This document shows, in pieces, positions 13,175 to 20,098 of a stretch of DNA of 38,926 bases (the stretch's first letter is position 1; every line of letters starts with the position of its first letter). The notes under the pieces were generated by a model, which did no database searches, was not told where the DNA came from, and was given only the letters and a program-made list of their open reading frames with translations. Source of the DNA: a virus. The DNA lies in IMG/VR virus record IMGVR_UViG_3300044624_001725, positions 1 through 38,926 of that record; one strand, written 5' to 3'. The position numbers and the translations under genes are program-made.

Positions 13175-14541
13175 GCGGCTACCGGGCGTTTCTTGACGGC
13201 AAGCACGTTCAGCCGCAACCATCCGGGATTTCCGGAGAGTTCGACCTGAACAGCAAACTTTTCGGCTTCCAAAAGCAAAGCATCACGCGGGCGCTGAACG
13301 CCGGCAAGTTCGCGCTATTCACTGAGTGTGGTAGCGGCAAGACGGCCATGCAAGCGGAATGGGCGCGGCAGGTCTGCCAACATACGGGCGGCGATGCGCT
13401 GATATTGGCGCCGCTGGCGGTGACTGCGCAGACCGTAGCTGAGGGCGCGAAGTTCGGCGTTGAGATCACGCAGTGCCGAAGTCAAAAGGACGTGCGCCGC
13501 GGCGTCAATGTTGCCAACTACGACATGCTCAAGCATTTCGACGCGGGCCACTTCGACGCCATCGTATTGGATGAGTCGAGCATCCTGAAGAACTTCACTG
13601 GCGCAACGCGGAGACTCCTGCAAGACTCGTTCGCCAACACGCCATACAAGCTCTGTTGCTCGGCTACGCCGTCGCCAAACGACCACATGGAGCTCGGCAA
13701 CCACTCGGAGTTCCTAGACATCATGAGCGGCGCCCAAATGCTCATGCGGTGGTTCCTGAACGACACCATGAAGGCGGGCGGCTACCGGCTGAAAGGCCAT
13801 GCTGAGGCGGACTACTGGCGCTGGGTGGCGTCGTGGTCGGTGTGCATGGAGAAACCGTCAGACCTTGGGTTTTCCGACGACGGTTGGGTGATGCCAGCGC
13901 TGAATATCCACGAGGAGATCGTCTCCGTCGATCAATCCATCAACGCCAACGGCCAACTGTTCCGGGTGGCGGACGTATCGGCGACGGGACTGCATCGGGA
14001 GATGCGGCTGACGGCGCCGGCGCGGGCAGCGCGCGTTGCCGAGATCATCGGCGACTCGAAAGAGCCGTGGTGCATCTGGTGCAACACAAACTACGAGGCC
14101 GACGAGCTTATGCGCGTGATCGACGGCGCTATCGAGGTGCGCGGTGACGAGCGCACGGAAGCGAAAGAGGAGAAGCTACTCGGGTTCACTAACGGCGAGT
14201 TCGAGCGCATTGTCACAAAGCCATCAATCGCGGGTTTTGGCATGAACTGGCAGCACTGCAACCGTCACATTTTTTGCGGCCTGTCCTACTCCTACGAACA
14301 GTTCTATCAGGCCGTTCGGCGGTCCTGGCGCTTCGGACAGACGCGGCCGGTTGATGCCTACATGGTCATCGCGGAGACGGAGGGCCCTGTACTCAAGACG
14401 ATCCGCGAAAAGCAGAAGAAGCACGAAGAAATGAAAGCGGCCATGGTTCACGCGATGGCGGCAATTCAAAACGGGACCGGGCGGCGCCAGCTTGCATCGG
14501 CCGTCGGCACAAAACAGATGAATCTTCCGAGGTGGATCTAA
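13171..14541 (+). CDS. SNF2-type DEAD-like helicase/ATPase
   Basis: A 456-aa superfamily II ATPase from GTG 13171, which overlaps the zinc-protein stop. Visible motifs: I ECGSGKT (about 52-58), II LDESSILKN (about 133), III CCSATPSPND (about 163) and the C-terminal V/VI region GFGMNWQ and QAVRRSWRFGQTRPV, the latter typical of SNF2 proteins. It should translocate on duplex DNA using ATP. Paired with the methyltransferase downstream (TAATG overlap), it may remodel DNA for replication, modification or anti-restriction. The open frame extends upstream to 12802, but that part is a shadow of the zinc-protein gene. Confidence 0.9.
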   Translation: MSGYRAFLDGKHVQPQPSGISGEFDLNSKLFGFQKQSITRALNAGKFALFTECGSGKTAMQAEWARQVCQHTGGDALILAPLAVTAQTVAEGAKFGVEITQCRSQKDVRRGVNVANYDMLKHFDAGHFDAIVLDESSILKNFTGATRRLLQDSFANTPYKLCCSATPSPNDHMELGNHSEFLDIMSGAQMLMRWFLNDTMKAGGYRLKGHAEADYWRWVASWSVCMEKPSDLGFSDDGWVMPALNIHEEIVSVDQSINANGQLFRVADVSATGLHREMRLTAPARAARVAEIIGDSKEPWCIWCNTNYEADELMRVIDGAIEVRGDERTEAKEEKLLGFTNGEFERIVTKPSIAGFGMNWQHCNRHIFCGLSYSYEQFYQAVRRSWRFGQTRPVDAYMVIAETEGPVLKTIREKQKKHEEMKAAMVHAMAAIQNGTGRRQLASAVGTKQMNLPRWI

Positions 14542-15542
14542 TGGTCGAGAATTTCAGCATTTTAGACGAGCGGCACGGCCGCAACTGGGCGCTCTACAAC
14601 GGCGACTGCTGCGAAGTCATCAAGGGTATACCCGACGAGTCGGTAGACCTGACGGTGTTTTCGCCGCCGTTTTCCAGCCTGTACATGTACTCTGACTCCG
14701 AGGCCGATATGGGCAACTGCGCGAGCGATGAGGAGTTCTTCGCGCACTTCGGATTCCTCGCACCGGAACTGCTTCGCGTGACGACGACGGGCCGGCTGTG
14801 CGTGATGCACGTCAAAGACCTGCCGACGTATCGCAACAGTGACGGCGCCAGCGGCCTACGCGACTTTCCCGGTCAGTGCATCGCCGCCATGGAGCGCGCC
14901 GGGTGGACGTTCCATAGCCGGGTTACGGTGTGGAAGTGCCCGGTGACGGAGCGGGAACGGACCAACAACAACGGGCTCCTCCATAAAACCGTGATGCGCG
15001 ATTCTTCGCAGATCCGGCAAGGCATGGCGGACTACGTGCTGGCATTCCGCAAGACGCCGCCCGGTGACAATCTGAGCACGAAGCCGATTGAGCGTCCGAA
15101 TGGGTTCGAGCGGTATATCGGCGATCTGGAGCTCGACCCGCGCGAGACTGACCAACACCCGTCGAAATACGCGCGCAAGGGTCGCGACGGACGGACGAGC
15201 GTGGAGATTTGGCGTCGGTATGCAGAGCCGGTTTGGTGGGATATCGACCAAACGGACGTGCTCAACTTTCGCATCGCCCGCGATGAAAAGGACGAGAAGC
15301 ACATCTGCCCGCTACAGCTCGGATTGATTCGCCGGTGCCTGGAACTGTGGTCGTCGCCGGGTGATGTCGTGCTGTCGCCGTTTGCTGGCGTCGGCTCAGA
15401 GGGGTTTGTTGCGCTGGACGAAGGCCGCAAGTTCATCGGCATCGAGCTGAAGCCGGGTTACTTTTCGACGGCTGTAAAGCACCTGGAAAGCGCAGAAGCG
15501 TATGCGGGCGCGCAGGGAGGGCTATTCGATGCCATCGACTGA
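14541..15542 (+). CDS. Beta-class DNA methyltransferase
   Basis: A 333-aa enzyme with catalytic motif IV FSPPFSSLY near residue 40 and the AdoMet-binding motif I LSPFAGVGSEGFVAL near residue 280, followed by GRKFIGIELKPGYF. Motif IV before motif I marks the beta class (N4-cytosine or N6-adenine). SPPF/SPPY is often seen in N4-cytosine enzymes, but the modified base cannot be fixed from this. An orphan methyltransferase without a nuclease partner, so self-protection from host restriction or regulation is likely. ATG 14541 overlaps the helicase stop. Confidence 0.9.
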   Translation: MVENFSILDERHGRNWALYNGDCCEVIKGIPDESVDLTVFSPPFSSLYMYSDSEADMGNCASDEEFFAHFGFLAPELLRVTTTGRLCVMHVKDLPTYRNSDGASGLRDFPGQCIAAMERAGWTFHSRVTVWKCPVTERERTNNNGLLHKTVMRDSSQIRQGMADYVLAFRKTPPGDNLSTKPIERPNGFERYIGDLELDPRETDQHPSKYARKGRDGRTSVEIWRRYAEPVWWDIDQTDVLNFRIARDEKDEKHICPLQLGLIRRCLELWSSPGDVVLSPFAGVGSEGFVALDEGRKFIGIELKPGYFSTAVKHLESAEAYAGAQGGLFDAID

Positions 15543-15717
15543 CAATCCCATCGCTACCGCCCAGCGCGAACAGCGGGAAGCGGCGGCGCGGTACACGATC
15601 AAGCAGCAGCGCGAAGCCGCGAAACGCTGGCGAAAAGACAGGCACCCCGGCGCCTGGGATGGCCTGTGCGATTGGCTAATGGAAGAGTGCCTGTTATCGC
15701 AGGAGGCCGCAAAATGA
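15529..15717 (+). CDS. Small basic hypothetical protein (62 aa)
   Basis: MPSTDNPIATAQREQREAAA leads into a Lys/Arg-rich helix (YTIKQQREAAKRWRKDRHPG) and a Trp/Cys C-terminus (DGLCDWLMEECLLSQ). It begins 14 bases before the methyltransferase stop and is ATGA-coupled to the next gene, with CAGGAGG near its end acting as the next SD. Function unknown. Confidence 0.6.
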   Translation: MPSTDNPIATAQREQREAAARYTIKQQREAAKRWRKDRHPGAWDGLCDWLMEECLLSQEAAK

Positions 15718-16064
15718 CCCGCCAATGGACCCTACGCGAATCCCGCACCATCGCCGAACGGGTGATGGATTGGCAGGTATTCGAGTTCCGCGGGCGACTG
15801 TGGCTGCGGAACTTTGACGACAGGCCGAAGTGGATGCAGTCATCGGAAGTTCCCGACTGGCCGAACGACCCGGCGGCGGCGGCGATGGCGCTGGCCGCGA
15901 TTCAGATGGACGGCGTGAGCACTTGGCAGCGCTGGGAGGCGGAAAAGCGTGCATATGTGGTCACCTTGCATCACCAGCACGACGCGCGCTATCCGGTCAT
16001 GCGGGAGGCGCGGGAGTGGTCCGAGGCCGTGATGCTGGCGGTTTTGGCGGCGGTGGAGGTATGA
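15714..16064 (+). CDS. Hypothetical protein (116 aa)
   Basis: ATG 15714 with GCAGGAGG upstream. Aromatic-rich (RVMDWQVFEFRGRLWLRNFD), then an Ala-rich helix and LHHQHDARYPVMREAREWSE. No catalytic motif is certain; the HHQH cluster might bind a metal. Coupled on both sides. Confidence 0.6.
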   Translation: MTRQWTLRESRTIAERVMDWQVFEFRGRLWLRNFDDRPKWMQSSEVPDWPNDPAAAAMALAAIQMDGVSTWQRWEAEKRAYVVTLHHQHDARYPVMREAREWSEAVMLAVLAAVEV

Positions 16065-16195
16065 GGGATTTCCACCAATACGCCGATGAGCCACTGAAGC
16101 CATATGTGCCAAATTCCATGCGGCGACTTGGGCACAAGGCAGATGGAGCGATTGCGGTGAGGCAGCGGAGCCACGTGCAGGCTGATTGGACATAG
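16061..16195 (+). CDS. Small hypothetical protein (44 aa)
   Basis: MRDFHQYADEPLKPYVPNSM and a basic, His-containing tail. It is ATGA-coupled to the preceding gene with GGTGGAGG upstream. Its stop is followed directly by the strong SD AGGAGG. Confidence 0.5.
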   Translation: MRDFHQYADEPLKPYVPNSMRRLGHKADGAIAVRQRSHVQADWT

Positions 16196-16207
16196 GAGGA
16201 GATGTTT

Positions 16208-16264
16208 ATGCAGGACGATGAGGCCAGAAAAACCATTCGATATCCACGCGGTGAGAGGCCATGA
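16208..16264 (+). CDS. Micro-ORF (18 aa) leading into rusA
   Basis: MQDDEARKTIRYPRGERP, stop TGA 16262-16264 overlapping the rusA ATG. AGGAGG sits 8 bases before ATG 16208; another in-frame ATG at 16202 is too close to the SD. rusA has no SD of its own (GAGAGGCC only), so this micro-gene probably delivers ribosomes to it by coupling. Confidence 0.5.
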   Translation: MQDDEARKTIRYPRGERP

Positions 16265-16686
16265 GGCCGCCCGACGTCGAGCTCGTCGTCCTTGGCGTGC
16301 CAGGGCCGCAGGGCTCGAAGCGTCACGTAGGCGGAGGGCGCATGATCGAATCGAGCAAAAAAGTGAAGCCATGGCGCGATTCCGTGGCCTGGGCTGCGCG
16401 GGAAGCCATGGCGGGCCGGCCACCGATAGATGGGCCTGTGCGATGCCAGATGGTGTTCGTATTTCCGCGGCCGAAGTCGCGCAAGCGGACGGCGCTGCAT
16501 GACCGCAAGCCGGATCTCTCGAAGCTCATCCGCTCGACGGAGGACGCGCTGACCACGGGCGGGGCCTGGGCGGACGATGCGCGGGTAGTGGAGTATGTGA
16601 CCACATCCAAGCGGTACGCCGATGAAATGCCACCGGGCTCCATTACGAGCGGCGCCGCGATCCGGATATGGCGGGCCGTCCCATGA
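16261..16686 (+). CDS. rusA: RusA-type Holliday junction resolvase
   Basis: A 141-aa protein with the RusA pattern: LGVPGPQGSKRHVGGGRMIE near the N-terminus, SKKVKPWRDSVAWAAREAM, then RKPDLSKLIRSTEDALT and WADDARVVEY, which provide the acidic catalytic residues (KPD, DAL, DDA). The dimer cuts four-way junctions arising from replication and RecT-driven recombination, clearing DNA for packaging. Slightly longer than E. coli RusA (120 aa), as is common in phages. Confidence 0.92.
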   Translation: MRPPDVELVVLGVPGPQGSKRHVGGGRMIESSKKVKPWRDSVAWAAREAMAGRPPIDGPVRCQMVFVFPRPKSRKRTALHDRKPDLSKLIRSTEDALTTGGAWADDARVVEYVTTSKRYADEMPPGSITSGAAIRIWRAVP

Positions 16687-16856
16687 CCATCCTCGAACAA
16701 CTCAAGCGCGCCGGTGCCGTGCTAGTGCGCCAGAAGAATCACCAGGTGTGGCGCTTGCCGAACGGGAGGCGTTACGTGATGGCGACAACGCCTAGCGATG
16801 GGCGGGCGGGTAGGAATCAGGCGGCCGTGCTGAAGCGGCTGATGCGGGCGAAGTAG
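16683..16856 (+). CDS. HicA-like protein, orphan
   Basis: A 57-aa protein overlapping the rusA stop (ATGA). The dsRBD-like HicA layout is seen: an N-terminal helix (ILEQLKRAGAVLVRQ), His20 in KNHQVWRLPNGRR at the place of the catalytic histidine, a strand (YVMATTP) and a C-terminal helix (NQAAVLKRLMRAK). HicA enzymes cleave mRNA and are normally held by HicB. No HicB-like gene flanks it, so it may be an anti-host factor, an RNA-binding protein or inactive. Assignment moderate. Confidence 0.6.
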   Translation: MTILEQLKRAGAVLVRQKNHQVWRLPNGRRYVMATTPSDGRAGRNQAAVLKRLMRAK

Positions 16857-16873
16857 ACGGAAAGAGGAAGCTA

Positions 16874-17365
16874 ATGACACGATTTGAGAACGTGGCGGTA
16901 GAAATCGCCAAGGGCGCGGCCGTAGATAAACAAACGGCGCTGGCGATGGGTGGCGGGCAAGCGTATGCGCCGCCACAGGCCAGCGGCCAGCCGACCTATT
17001 ACGCGCCCCCACCGCTGCGGACGGTGCCTATCGACCCATCGTTTACCGACCTGACCGGGAATAAATTCGGGCGGCTGACCGTGCTGGGTTTGGCAGCCGC
17101 AGGGATAGACGGGAAGAAAAAGCGCTGGGCGTGCCGTTGCACCTGTGGAAAGTACTCTACCCATCGACCGTCCGCGCTGTTAGCCGGAAATGAGGACCGG
17201 TGCCATGATTGCCGTATTAAACGAGCGGCAACCGATGGCATCGGCGGGCGCTGTGTTGTGTGCGGTGGGCTCGCTCGGTTTATGCCCTATTGCGGCAAGT
17301 GCGGGCAAGCGCGCGGGCGGGAAGCACCTAGCGTTATGCAGATGGCCTTAAAAGGAGGCGTATAA
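16874..17365 (+). CDS. FGRL zinc-domain DNA-binding protein
   Basis: A 163-aa protein with a Pro/Tyr/Gln-rich linker (about 28-52) after a helical start. The centre is DLTGNKFGRLTVLG, then WACRCTCGKYSTHR and EDRCHDC, the zinc-binding FGRL domain common at the N-terminus of phage HNH endonucleases. A further CVVC...CGKC pair follows (about 130-148). There is no HNH catalytic motif, so this is a free-standing binding domain or the remnant of an endonuclease. The same domain occurs twice in 20536-21273. TAATG overlap links it to the replication gene. Confidence 0.7.
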   Translation: MTRFENVAVEIAKGAAVDKQTALAMGGGQAYAPPQASGQPTYYAPPPLRTVPIDPSFTDLTGNKFGRLTVLGLAAAGIDGKKKRWACRCTCGKYSTHRPSALLAGNEDRCHDCRIKRAATDGIGGRCVVCGGLARFMPYCGKCGQARGREAPSVMQMALKGGV

Positions 17366-18408
17366 TGGCACGCGCCCGTAACATCAAGCCGGGATTCTTC
17401 GAGAGCGACGACCCGGCCAAGGTCGGCTATCCGCAGCGCCTTCTGTGGATTGCCATGTGGACGCTTGCGGACAAAGAGGGCCGCTTGGAGTACCGCCCGA
17501 CGCGGCTCAAAAAGTACGCCTTCGGCTTCGATCCGGCGACCGTGGAAGACGTCGCGCAGTGGGTTCACGACCTCCACGACGCCGGGCTGATCGTCCTCTA
17601 CCCGGTCGGTTCGGTCGAGGTAATCCAGTGCGTGAACTTCCTGAAACACCAGCGGCCGCACTATAAGGACCCGGAAAGCGAGTATCCGCCGCCATCAGGC
17701 CAAATCAATCATAGGCCGATGATAGAGCAAAATCCCAGGATTCCCCAGGATTTGCCTCTATCATACGTCAATGATAGGCCGATTCCCCAAAGTTCCCCAG
17801 GATTCCCCAGGATTCCCCAGGATTTGGGCCTATCATCGGCCAATGATACGTCAATGATAGACGATTTCCCCAAAGTTCCCCAGGATTTGCCTCTATCATT
17901 GGCTGATCATAGGCCGATTCCCCAAAGTTCCCCAGGATTTGCCTCTATGATAGGGGGGTCTCCCGGTATGAATGTGGAATGTGGAATGTTGAATGTGGAA
18001 GGGGGAAGGGGGAATGGCGCGCTGACGCCCGCCCCGCCCCCGCCTCAGCAACTCCGCATCGACGACAACGGCCCCGAACCAGACGAGCTTTTCCAGACCG
18101 CGGCGAAGTTCGCATGTGAGCACCTGCCAGCAGGCGGCGATGTCGGACTAACGGCATCGGCCATGCGCAGCGAGTTCCAGAAGTCGGCCAGCTTCGAGGG
18201 CAACCCGGCGGGCTTCTGCCTGAGCTTCACCGCCAGCGTCCGCAAGTGGCGGGCGGCATACGACGCAAACCCGGATCTGCGGACGAAGCAGGCGCAATGG
18301 TGGACCCGCGACGGCACGTACTCGCAATCACCGCCAGCACCACGGGCGCCGCGAAGGTTTGGGCCGGTGGACCTGAAGGCCGGGCTGGAGGTGGACGATG
18401 CCCTGTAA
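17365..18408 (+). CDS. Replisome organiser / O-like initiator
   Basis: A 347-aa protein with AAAGGAGG upstream. Residues about 1-110 form a winged-helix domain seen in phage replication proteins (ARNIKPGFFESDDPAKVG, QRLLWIAMWTLADKEGRLEY, VIQCVNFLKHQRPHYKDP). Residues about 113-200 are encoded by iterons and read as repeats (IPQDLPLS, DRPIPQSSPGF). The C-terminal domain (about 230-310) is helical (FQTAAKFACEHLPAGG, FCLSFTASVRKWRAAY) and may recruit helicase. As in lambda O, the protein would bind the origin inside its own gene. No DnaB or DnaC homologue is seen, so host helicase is likely used. Confidence 0.75.
   Translation: MARARNIKPGFFESDDPAKVGYPQRLLWIAMWTLADKEGRLEYRPTRLKKYAFGFDPATVEDVAQWVHDLHDAGLIVLYPVGSVEVIQCVNFLKHQRPHYKDPESEYPPPSGQINHRPMIEQNPRIPQDLPLSYVNDRPIPQSSPGFPRIPQDLGLSSANDTSMIDDFPKVPQDLPLSLADHRPIPQSSPGFASMIGGSPGMNVECGMLNVEGGRGNGALTPAPPPPQQLRIDDNGPEPDELFQTAAKFACEHLPAGGDVGLTASAMRSEFQKSASFEGNPAGFCLSFTASVRKWRAAYDANPDLRTKQAQWWTRDGTYSQSPPAPRAPRRFGPVDLKAGLEVDDAL
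17705..17955 (+). repeat. Iteron cluster, probable replication origin inside the initiator gene
   Basis: Four copies of a 22-bp unit CCCCAGGATTTGCCTCTATC plus AT start at 17743, 17815 (variant), 17878 and 17930 (variant). Two copies of AGGCCGATTCCCCAAAGTTC continuing CCCAGGATT start at 17776 and 17911. CTATCAT/ATGATAG inverted pairs recur (17758-17777, 17830-17860, 17945-17953). Spacing and mixed direct/inverted structure fit initiator binding sites, like ori-lambda within gene O. Confidence 0.75.
17968..18015 (+). repeat. Short tandem GAATGTG/GGGGAA repeat in coding sequence
   Basis: GAATGTG-type heptads (about four, one with GTTGAATG) run into two GGGGGAA units. They are translated in frame as MNVECGMLNVEGGRGNG within the initiator. 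The low-complexity repeat lies just downstream of the iterons; it may be replication slippage or a short repeat picked up from a host genome. Confidence 0.7.
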
Positions 18409-18877
18409 TCGCGCCAAGGCCACCGCCCAGCTCAACCGCATGTCGAATCTCCAGGGGTTCGGCTTCATGGCGCCGGAGACGTTCACCTCGCTCATTGACG
18501 TTCTCGCCAGCCATTCCGACGACGCAACGCACGCTCGGGCGGCGGTGGATCTCATACTAGGCCGCAAATCGCTTCCAACGGGGCCGCAAGACATCGCGGA
18601 CGCCTTGAACGAGGCGAAGCATGGGCAGCCGGTCAACGAGGCACCTCGGGCAAATACGGGAGGGTGCGGGCGCGAGGTGCCTGGGCTCACGTATTGGGAC
18701 TACGATCCAAACTCGCGCGGGCTCGAAAAGATCCACCACCCGGCACGATGCGCAGGTGGAGAAATCCGCGTCACCAAGTGGGTACGGGTGCAGGGCATGG
18801 TGGACGAGCAGGGCAACCAGCTGAAACAGCCGTACGAGTTGAGCGGAAAGTGTCGCTGCGCGGGTGGCACGCTATGA
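18398..18877 (+). CDS. Hypothetical protein with C-terminal cysteines (159 aa)
   Basis: Starts inside the end of the initiator gene (ATG 18398). The N-terminal half is helical (FMAPETFTSLIDVLASHSDD and RAAVDLILGRKSLPTGPQDI). The C-terminal half has GGCG, HPARCAGG and KCRCAGG, a possible zinc site, and aromatic LTYWDYDPNSRG. Its place after the initiator suggests a replication accessory, for example a loader-like or ssDNA-binding role, but no family is recognised. Confidence 0.6.
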   Translation: MPCNRAKATAQLNRMSNLQGFGFMAPETFTSLIDVLASHSDDATHARAAVDLILGRKSLPTGPQDIADALNEAKHGQPVNEAPRANTGGCGREVPGLTYWDYDPNSRGLEKIHHPARCAGGEIRVTKWVRVQGMVDEQGNQLKQPYELSGKCRCAGGTL

Positions 18878-19047
18878 AACGAGTTCTATCCGAGCATCTA
18901 ACCAGCCAAGCGGCAATTGCGCGACTGAATACGCTGGTTGAGGAGCAGTGTCGGGTGATATCGGCGCTAGAGCAGCGGCTGACAATGCAGGGCGGTCGGA
19001 TACGGGCGCTGGAGCTGGATCGGGAGACGCTCAAAGAATCCCCTTGA
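18874..19047 (+). CDS. Small coiled-coil protein (57 aa)
   Basis: From ATG 18874, overlapping the previous stop by 4 bases. Almost all of the protein is a heptad helix (SQAAIARLNTLVEEQCRVIS, ALEQRLTMQGGRIRALELDR). Last gene of the early region; its stop lies within the -35 box of the late promoter at 19044. Function unknown. Confidence 0.6.
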   Translation: MKRVLSEHLTSQAAIARLNTLVEEQCRVISALEQRLTMQGGRIRALELDRETLKESP

Positions 19048-19072
19048 CATTCCAAGAACCGTCTTGTACAGT
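19044..19072 (+). promoter_or_regulatory. Sigma70-type promoter for the late region
   Basis: TTGACA (19044-19049), a 17-bp spacer and TACAGT (19067-19072). Predicted start near 19079, giving an 85-90 base leader before the first gene. It lies at the junction between the early genes and the HNH/packaging/structural cluster. Confidence 0.8.
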
Positions 19073-19078
19073 TCGTAA

Positions 19079-19163
19079 TTGAGCATAGCTGTTTGCTTAA
19101 CCTCCGACGGGGTTTGAACTGGCGGTAAACGTCGCCAGCCCTTACGGGCTCCCAATCGAGGAG
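19079..19163 (+). promoter_or_regulatory. Structured 5' leader of the late transcript
   Basis: Hairpin CTGGCG (19119-19124) with CGCCAG (19133-19138) is followed at once by AGCCC (19137-19141) with GGGCT (19146-19150). The two share AG at 19137-19138, so they compete at the base. A weaker AACC/GGTT pairing lies upstream. GAGGAG (19158-19163) is the SD. The leader could control read-through or translation; no known riboswitch class is recognised. Confidence 0.5.
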
Positions 19164-19169
19164 ATGCGC

Positions 19170-19439
19170 TTGGACACCTTGAAACTGGCCGGACCGACTG
19201 TGATTTGTGAAAACGCAAGCGGTAAGCGGCGTTCAATCAGCCTTGCAACCTTGCGCATCCTCAAAACCGCCGGCCGCGTGGCTCGTTTGATTCAGCGCCG
19301 CAAAGATAAAGCGGTAACGCGGGTTTTCCTGTTAGCCGAACCGAACGAGATCGCCACGCGGATTACGGCGCAGGCTACTGTGGTTAAGGTGCTTCCGAAT
19401 ACCTACACCCACCGCTCTTCGCTGATGGCTGGTCTGTGA
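19170..19439 (+). CDS. Small basic protein, first gene of late operon
   Basis: An 89-aa protein. I prefer TTG 19170 because GAGGAG then has a 6-base spacing; ATG 19164 in the same frame abuts the SD directly. Sequence: LDTLKLAGPTVICENASGKR, a basic helical centre (RILKTAGRVARLIQRRKDKA), then beta-like TRVFLLAEPNEIATRI. Charge suggests nucleic-acid binding. It may regulate late genes given its position, but no HTH is certain. Confidence 0.6.
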   Translation: MDTLKLAGPTVICENASGKRRSISLATLRILKTAGRVARLIQRRKDKAVTRVFLLAEPNEIATRITAQATVVKVLPNTYTHRSSLMAGL

Positions 19440-19744
19440 TGGAAGACGAAGTCGAGCGTTACGCGCAAAGCCTGATCGACGGCACTGACTACGCGAAGCA
19501 GAAGGACCATGAGGCACGTGTTCGCATGGTGGCGAAGTATTACGGCGTCAGCGTGAGCGACATGCACACTATCGAGAATGCCCTGATGCTTCCCATTCGT
19601 GGCTTGATTCAAGAGGCCGTCGCAAAAAATGCCGAGGAGATCGTAAGGGTGTTCGTTCGCTTATGCCAACCTCACCGCCCCGCTGGTGCTCCCGATGCCG
19701 AGAGGCCCACGCCGGCGCCTGCCCCCAACGCCAGCCGCGGGTAG
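19439..19744 (+). CDS. Hypothetical protein (101 aa)
   Basis: ATG 19439 overlaps the upstream stop (TGATG). The protein is helical and acidic/basic mixed (EDEVERYAQSLIDGTDYAKQ, VRMVAKYYGVSVSDMHTIEN), with a Pro/Ala-rich end that overlaps the HNH gene by 82 bases in another frame. A middle segment resembles a helix-turn-helix only faintly. Function unknown. Confidence 0.6.
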   Translation: MEDEVERYAQSLIDGTDYAKQKDHEARVRMVAKYYGVSVSDMHTIENALMLPIRGLIQEAVAKNAEEIVRVFVRLCQPHRPAGAPDAERPTPAPAPNASRG

Positions 19745-19998
19745 ACCATAGGCCACACGCTACAGCGCGTGGGTATGACGGTAGGTGGCAGAAGATCAGG
19801 GCGGCGAAGCGCGGACGTGATCCGCTGTGCGAGTGGTGCAAGGAAGCAGGCCGCGTGGTACTAGCCGAGCTAGTGGACCACTTCATGCCACTGGCGGCAG
19901 GTGGTACGCATGATAATGAGAACCTAGTATCAATGTGCAGACCGTGCCATGGGTTGAAGACAGAGCAGGATAAGCTGAAGTATCTTTGTTATCAATGA
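19663..19998 (+). CDS. HNH endonuclease of the terminase cluster
   Basis: A 111-aa HNH protein: CSRC...C near the start, RGYDGRWQKIRAAKRGRDPL, CEWC, VDHFMPLAAGGTHDNENLVS and CRPCHGLKT. The DH...N...H residues form the beta-beta-alpha-metal site, with two Cys pairs for structural zinc. Such proteins sit beside terS/terL in many HK97-type phages (HK97 gp74) and are needed for cos cleavage, which suggests cos packaging here. Confidence 0.92.
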   Translation: MPTSPPRWCSRCREAHAGACPQRQPRVDHRPHATARGYDGRWQKIRAAKRGRDPLCEWCKEAGRVVLAELVDHFMPLAAGGTHDNENLVSMCRPCHGLKTEQDKLKYLCYQ

Positions 19999-20098
19999 GA
20001 TAGGCGGGGGTGTGTTCAATCTCTGGACACTTGCCGCCAACACCGCACGTCGTCCCACGCGCGAGTTTTTCCCAACTTTCTGATTTTGAGTTATCACT

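Noticed and set aside
12076-13278. 400-aa open frame on the minus strand
   Set aside because: Runs antisense to the DUF1643 and zinc-ribbon genes and into the helicase, without start signals or protein-like motifs.
17705-17955. CRISPR-like array
   Set aside because: Repeats are unevenly spaced, partly inverted and inside an open reading frame, with no unique equal-length spacers; iterons explain them better.
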